Source: Glycomyces sp040645615
GTDB taxonomy: Bacteria > Actinomycetota > Actinomycetes > Mycobacteriales > Micromonosporaceae
Direction of reading: 5' to 3'
DNA: 64,000 nucleotides
NCBI RefSeq assembly: GCF_040645615.1
Contig: NZ_JBEYYO010000001.1
Location: 337,981 to 401,980 of the forward strand
Shown here: in pieces, positions 61,654 to 64,000 of the stretch
Layout of the letters: each line of letters begins with the position of its first letter
Position numbering within the stretch: the first letter of the stretch is position 1
Position numbers and translations under genes: made by a program
The notes under the pieces: generated by a model
The model's database searches: none
What the model saw: only the letters and a program-made list of their open reading frames with translations
Told to the model about the DNA's origin: nothing

Positions 61654-62904
61654 ATGAAGATCGCCGTCGTCGGTGGCGGATCCACCTACACCCCTGAGCT
61701 CGCCGAGGGCTTCGGCGCGACCGCCGCCGCCCTCGGGGTCGACGAGATCGTGCTGGTGGACCCGGCCGCGGACAAACTGGAGAGGATCGGCCCGCTGGTG
61801 GGCCGGATCGTGCGGCGGCACGGCAGCGAGGCGCGCGTGTCGTGGACGTCCGACCTCGACCGCGGCGTCGACGGCGCTTCGATCGTGCTGCTGCAGTTGC
61901 GCGTCGGCGGCCAGGACGCCCGGATCGCCGACGAGGCGTTCCCGCTCGAATGCGGCTGCGTGGGCCAGGAGACCACCGGCGCTGGCGGCCTCGCGAAGGC
62001 GCTGCGGACCATCCCGGTGGTGCTCGGCATCGCCGAGCGGGTGCGCCGGCTGGCCGCGCCCGGGGCCTGGATCGTGGACTTCACCAACCCGGTCGGCATG
62101 GTCACGCGCGCGCTCCTGGACGAGGGGCACCGGGCGATCGGCTTGTGCAACGTGGCGATCGGGTTCCAGCGGCGCTTCGCGGGCCTGCTCGACCTCGCCC
62201 CCGAGAAGGTCACGCTGGACCACGTCGGACTCAACCACCTGACCTGGGAGACCGCGGTCCGCGTCGACGGCCGCGACGTGCTCCCCGACCTCTTGCAGTC
62301 CCGCCGCGACACCGTCGCCGAAGAGGTGGATCTGCCCGCCGAGACCTTCGCCGACGGCCGCGTCCCCTCCTATTACCTGCGCTACTTCTACGCCCACGAC
62401 GCCGAAGTCGAGCACATGCGCACCGCTCCTTCGCGGGGCCAGGAGGTCGCCCGCATCGAGGCCGAGCTGTGGGACCTCTACCAGGACCAGACCCTCGACC
62501 GCAAACCCGACCTGCTCTCGCAGCGCGGCGGCGCGTACTACTCCGAGGCCGCCGTGGCGCTCATGCGCTCGCTCCTGACCGAGGACGGCGCGGTCCATGC
62601 CGTGAACATCCGCAACGACGGTTTCCTGCCCTACCTGCCCGACTCCTCGGTCATCGAGGTATCGGCCACTGTGGACGCAGTGATCACCCCGGTCGTGCGC
62701 GAACCCCTGGGGGCCCGTCAGCGCGGGCTCGTCTCCGCGGTCGCCGCCTACGAGGAGCTCGGCGTCGAAGCCGCGGTACATGGCGGCGAGCGCCGGGTCT
62801 ACGAGGCGCTGCTGGCGCACCCGCTGGTCGGCCAGCACGACCTGGCCGAGGGCCTGACCCGCCGTCTCATCGCGACCGGGCGGGACCACCTGCCTTGGGC
62901 GTGA
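61654..62904 (+). CDS. Family 4 glycoside hydrolase (6-phospho-glycosidase type)
   Basis: A 416-residue GH4 enzyme. NAD-binding KIAVVGGGSTYTPEL (residues 2-16), DFTNPVGMVT (about 147-156), the metal/catalytic region GLCNVAIGFQRRF (about 168-180, with the family Cys) and LDHVGLNHLTW (about 190-200, with the family His). GH4 enzymes use NAD+ and Mn2+ by redox elimination, most often on 6-phospho-beta- or alpha-glucosides. ATG 61654 follows GAGAGGA and gives the canonical MKIAVVGG start; upstream in-frame codons lie in the promoter. Coupled to a sugar kinase. Confidence 0.9.
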   Translation: MKIAVVGGGSTYTPELAEGFGATAAALGVDEIVLVDPAADKLERIGPLVGRIVRRHGSEARVSWTSDLDRGVDGASIVLLQLRVGGQDARIADEAFPLECGCVGQETTGAGGLAKALRTIPVVLGIAERVRRLAAPGAWIVDFTNPVGMVTRALLDEGHRAIGLCNVAIGFQRRFAGLLDLAPEKVTLDHVGLNHLTWETAVRVDGRDVLPDLLQSRRDTVAEEVDLPAETFADGRVPSYYLRYFYAHDAEVEHMRTAPSRGQEVARIEAELWDLYQDQTLDRKPDLLSQRGGAYYSEAAVALMRSLLTEDGAVHAVNIRNDGFLPYLPDSSVIEVSATVDAVITPVVREPLGARQRGLVSAVAAYEELGVEAAVHGGERRVYEALLAHPLVGQHDLAEGLTRRLIATGRDHLPWA

Positions 62905-63908
62905 ACGGACTCCGGGCGTTCATCGCCATCGACGGCGGGAACTCCAAGACCGACGTGGTCGCCGCGACGACTGACGGCGAGCTCGCCGCGTTCGTGCGCG
63001 CGGGCACCTCGTCCCCGCACCGGTTGGGCTACCGCGAGTCGATCGACTTCCTCGGCAAGCTCATCGAGACCGCCCGCGCCGAGGCCGGGTGGGGGAGCGG
63101 GACGCCCCTCGCGCGGGTCGACGCCCTGATCGCCGGGGCCGACCTGCCGGTCGAGGTCGAACGACTCACCGCTGACGCCCGCTCGCGCGACTGGGCCGAG
63201 GGGGCGCAGGTCGACAACGACACGCTCGCGGTGCTCCGGGCCGGGACCGACGACCGCAACGCGGTCGCGGTGATCTGCGGCGCGGGCATGAACGGCGTGG
63301 GCCGCAACGAGGAGGGCGAGTGGTTCCGCATCCCCGCGCTCGGCCCGACCACCGGTGACTGGGGCGGCGGCGAGGACCTCGGCGACGCGGTCCTGTACGC
63401 GGCCTCCCGGGCCGAGGACGGCCGCGGCCCGGCCACGGCCCTCGTCGACGCCGTGCTCGACCACTACGGCACCGAGACCGTCGCCGAGGCCTCCATCGGG
63501 CTCCATTTCGGCGACTTCGAGCGGGACACGGTCCACGGCCTGGTCCCGTACCTGTTCGCGGCCGCCGAGGCCGGGGACGCGTGCGCCGACGCGGTCGTGG
63601 AGCGCCAGGCCGACGAGGTGGCCGCGATGATCCGGGCCGCCGCGAACCGTCTCGGCATGGCCGAGCGTCCGTTCACGGTGGTGGGCGGCGGCGGCATCCT
63701 GCGCGCCGCTCCCCAAGCGCTGCAACGGCGTCTGGACGTGCGCCTGGCCCGGACCTATCCGGCCGTGCGATACACGACGCTGGATCGGCCCCCGGTCCTC
63801 GGCGCGGCCTGGACGGCCCTCGACGCCCTGACCGGCGAGGTGAGCGGCCCGGCCCACAGGCGTTTGGACGCGGCGATAGCGGCGGCCGAGCCGGTCCGGA
63901 TCGGATGA
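62901..63908 (+). CDS. BadF/BadG/BcrA-type sugar kinase (N-acetylglucosamine-kinase-like)
   Basis: A 335-residue ASKHA kinase. It has the phosphate-1 motif AIDGGNSKTDVV (about residues 9-20), VICGAGMNGVG (about 124-134), GPTTGDWGGGEDLG (about 150-163) and the adenosine motif TVVGGGGILRA (about 255-265). Homologues phosphorylate N-acetylglucosamine or related sugars. GTG 62901 overlaps the GH4 stop (GTGA), suggesting the hydrolase product, or its aglycone sugar, is phosphorylated here. Two hairpins follow. Confidence 0.88.
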   Translation: MNGLRAFIAIDGGNSKTDVVAATTDGELAAFVRAGTSSPHRLGYRESIDFLGKLIETARAEAGWGSGTPLARVDALIAGADLPVEVERLTADARSRDWAEGAQVDNDTLAVLRAGTDDRNAVAVICGAGMNGVGRNEEGEWFRIPALGPTTGDWGGGEDLGDAVLYAASRAEDGRGPATALVDAVLDHYGTETVAEASIGLHFGDFERDTVHGLVPYLFAAAEAGDACADAVVERQADEVAAMIRAAANRLGMAERPFTVVGGGGILRAAPQALQRRLDVRLARTYPAVRYTTLDRPPVLGAAWTALDALTGEVSGPAHRRLDAAIAAAEPVRIG

Positions 63909-63911
63909 GGT

Positions 63912-63942
63912 GCGGGCGGATCGCTGGTTGCGATCCGCCCGC
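63912..63942. terminator. Terminator hairpin of the GH4/kinase operon
   Basis: GCGGGCGGATCG (63912-63923) pairs perfectly with CGATCCGCCCGC (63931-63942) across a 7-nt loop, 3 bp after the kinase stop. Confidence 0.85.
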
Positions 63943-63972
63943 GATCTTCCTCGCGAGGTGTCCTGGCAGGAG

Positions 63973-63998
63973 CCGAGCGCGGTGGCCACCGCGCTCGG
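63973..63998. terminator. Perfect 26-bp GC-rich palindrome
   Basis: CCGAGCGCGGTGG (63973-63985) is followed directly by its exact reverse complement (63986-63998). Possibly the terminator of a convergent gene beyond the window, or a back-up for the preceding hairpin. Confidence 0.6.
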
Positions 63999-64000
63999 AC

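Overview
The window is very GC-rich, gene-dense DNA with heavy third-position G/C bias, frequent GTG/TTG starts and many ATGA/GTGA stop-start overlaps. This is typical of a filamentous or mycelial actinomycete. Supporting markers are an AfsR/SARP-type regulator with an NB-ARC domain, a mycobacterial-style mutasome (imuA', imuB, dnaE2) with LexA boxes, an ECF41-like sigma factor, YbaB/EspC/WXG-like type VII secretion substrates, and GH4 plus BadF-type sugar genes. A member of Glycomycetaceae or a relative is plausible, but the sequence alone does not fix the genus. No rRNA, tRNA, CRISPR array or intact transposase gene was seen. It reads as chromosomal DNA.

Layout. 0.1-8.2 kb: an SDR/DUF2867 protein; a metallophore/corrinoid-type ABC importer with an MFS protein behind a Fur/Zur-like dyad; a convergent FdhF-type molybdoenzyme. 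8.4-12.4 kb: a ClpC-like chaperone, a DUF1345 membrane protein and a DyP peroxidase. 12.4-17.9 kb: the SOS mutagenesis operon imuA'-(34-codon mini-ORF)-imuB-dnaE2, with a 101-bp tandem duplication at the imuA'/imuB junction. 18-23.3 kb: a P-loop kinase, a sulfotransferase, an APH-like protein, a 158-bp fold-back MITE-like element, a quinone-oxidoreductase-like MDR divergent from a LysR regulator, and a DHFR-like protein. 23.3-32.1 kb: a sugar/polyol catabolic operon (binding protein, ATPase, permease, two FGGY kinases, histidine phosphatase, 2-hydroxyacid dehydrogenase) divergent from its probable DeoR regulator. 32.1-38.3 kb: a hydrolase/GbsR pair on a leaderless promoter-operator, and a MacB/FtsX ABC pair divergent from a two-component system. 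38.4-43.9 kb: four genes related to type VII secretion substrates, upstream of which lies an AfsR-like regulator. 44-51.7 kb: a tiny secreted protein with a metzincin motif, Lrp and tryptophanase, AidB, an NDH-2-like/ECF41 sigma operon, DUF805 and a membrane-anchored protein.

51.8-59.2 kb is a lipid-modification block: acyl desaturase and esterase, then FAD oxidase, DUF1365, two cyclopropane-synthase-like methyltransferases and a DUF1295 reductase, almost all translationally coupled. 59.2-61.5 kb holds an MFS transporter and an ECF sigma factor framed by a 30-codon membrane peptide and a Cys-motif membrane protein. 61.6-64 kb is a GH4 glycosidase / BadF-type sugar kinase operon ending in two strong hairpins.

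The most unusual items are the coupled mini-ORF created by duplication inside the mutasome operon, the fold-back element, the 158-residue secreted metzincin-motif protein, the 30-codon peptide ahead of the ECF sigma factor, the lipid operon, and an ESX-substrate cassette without visible secretion machinery.
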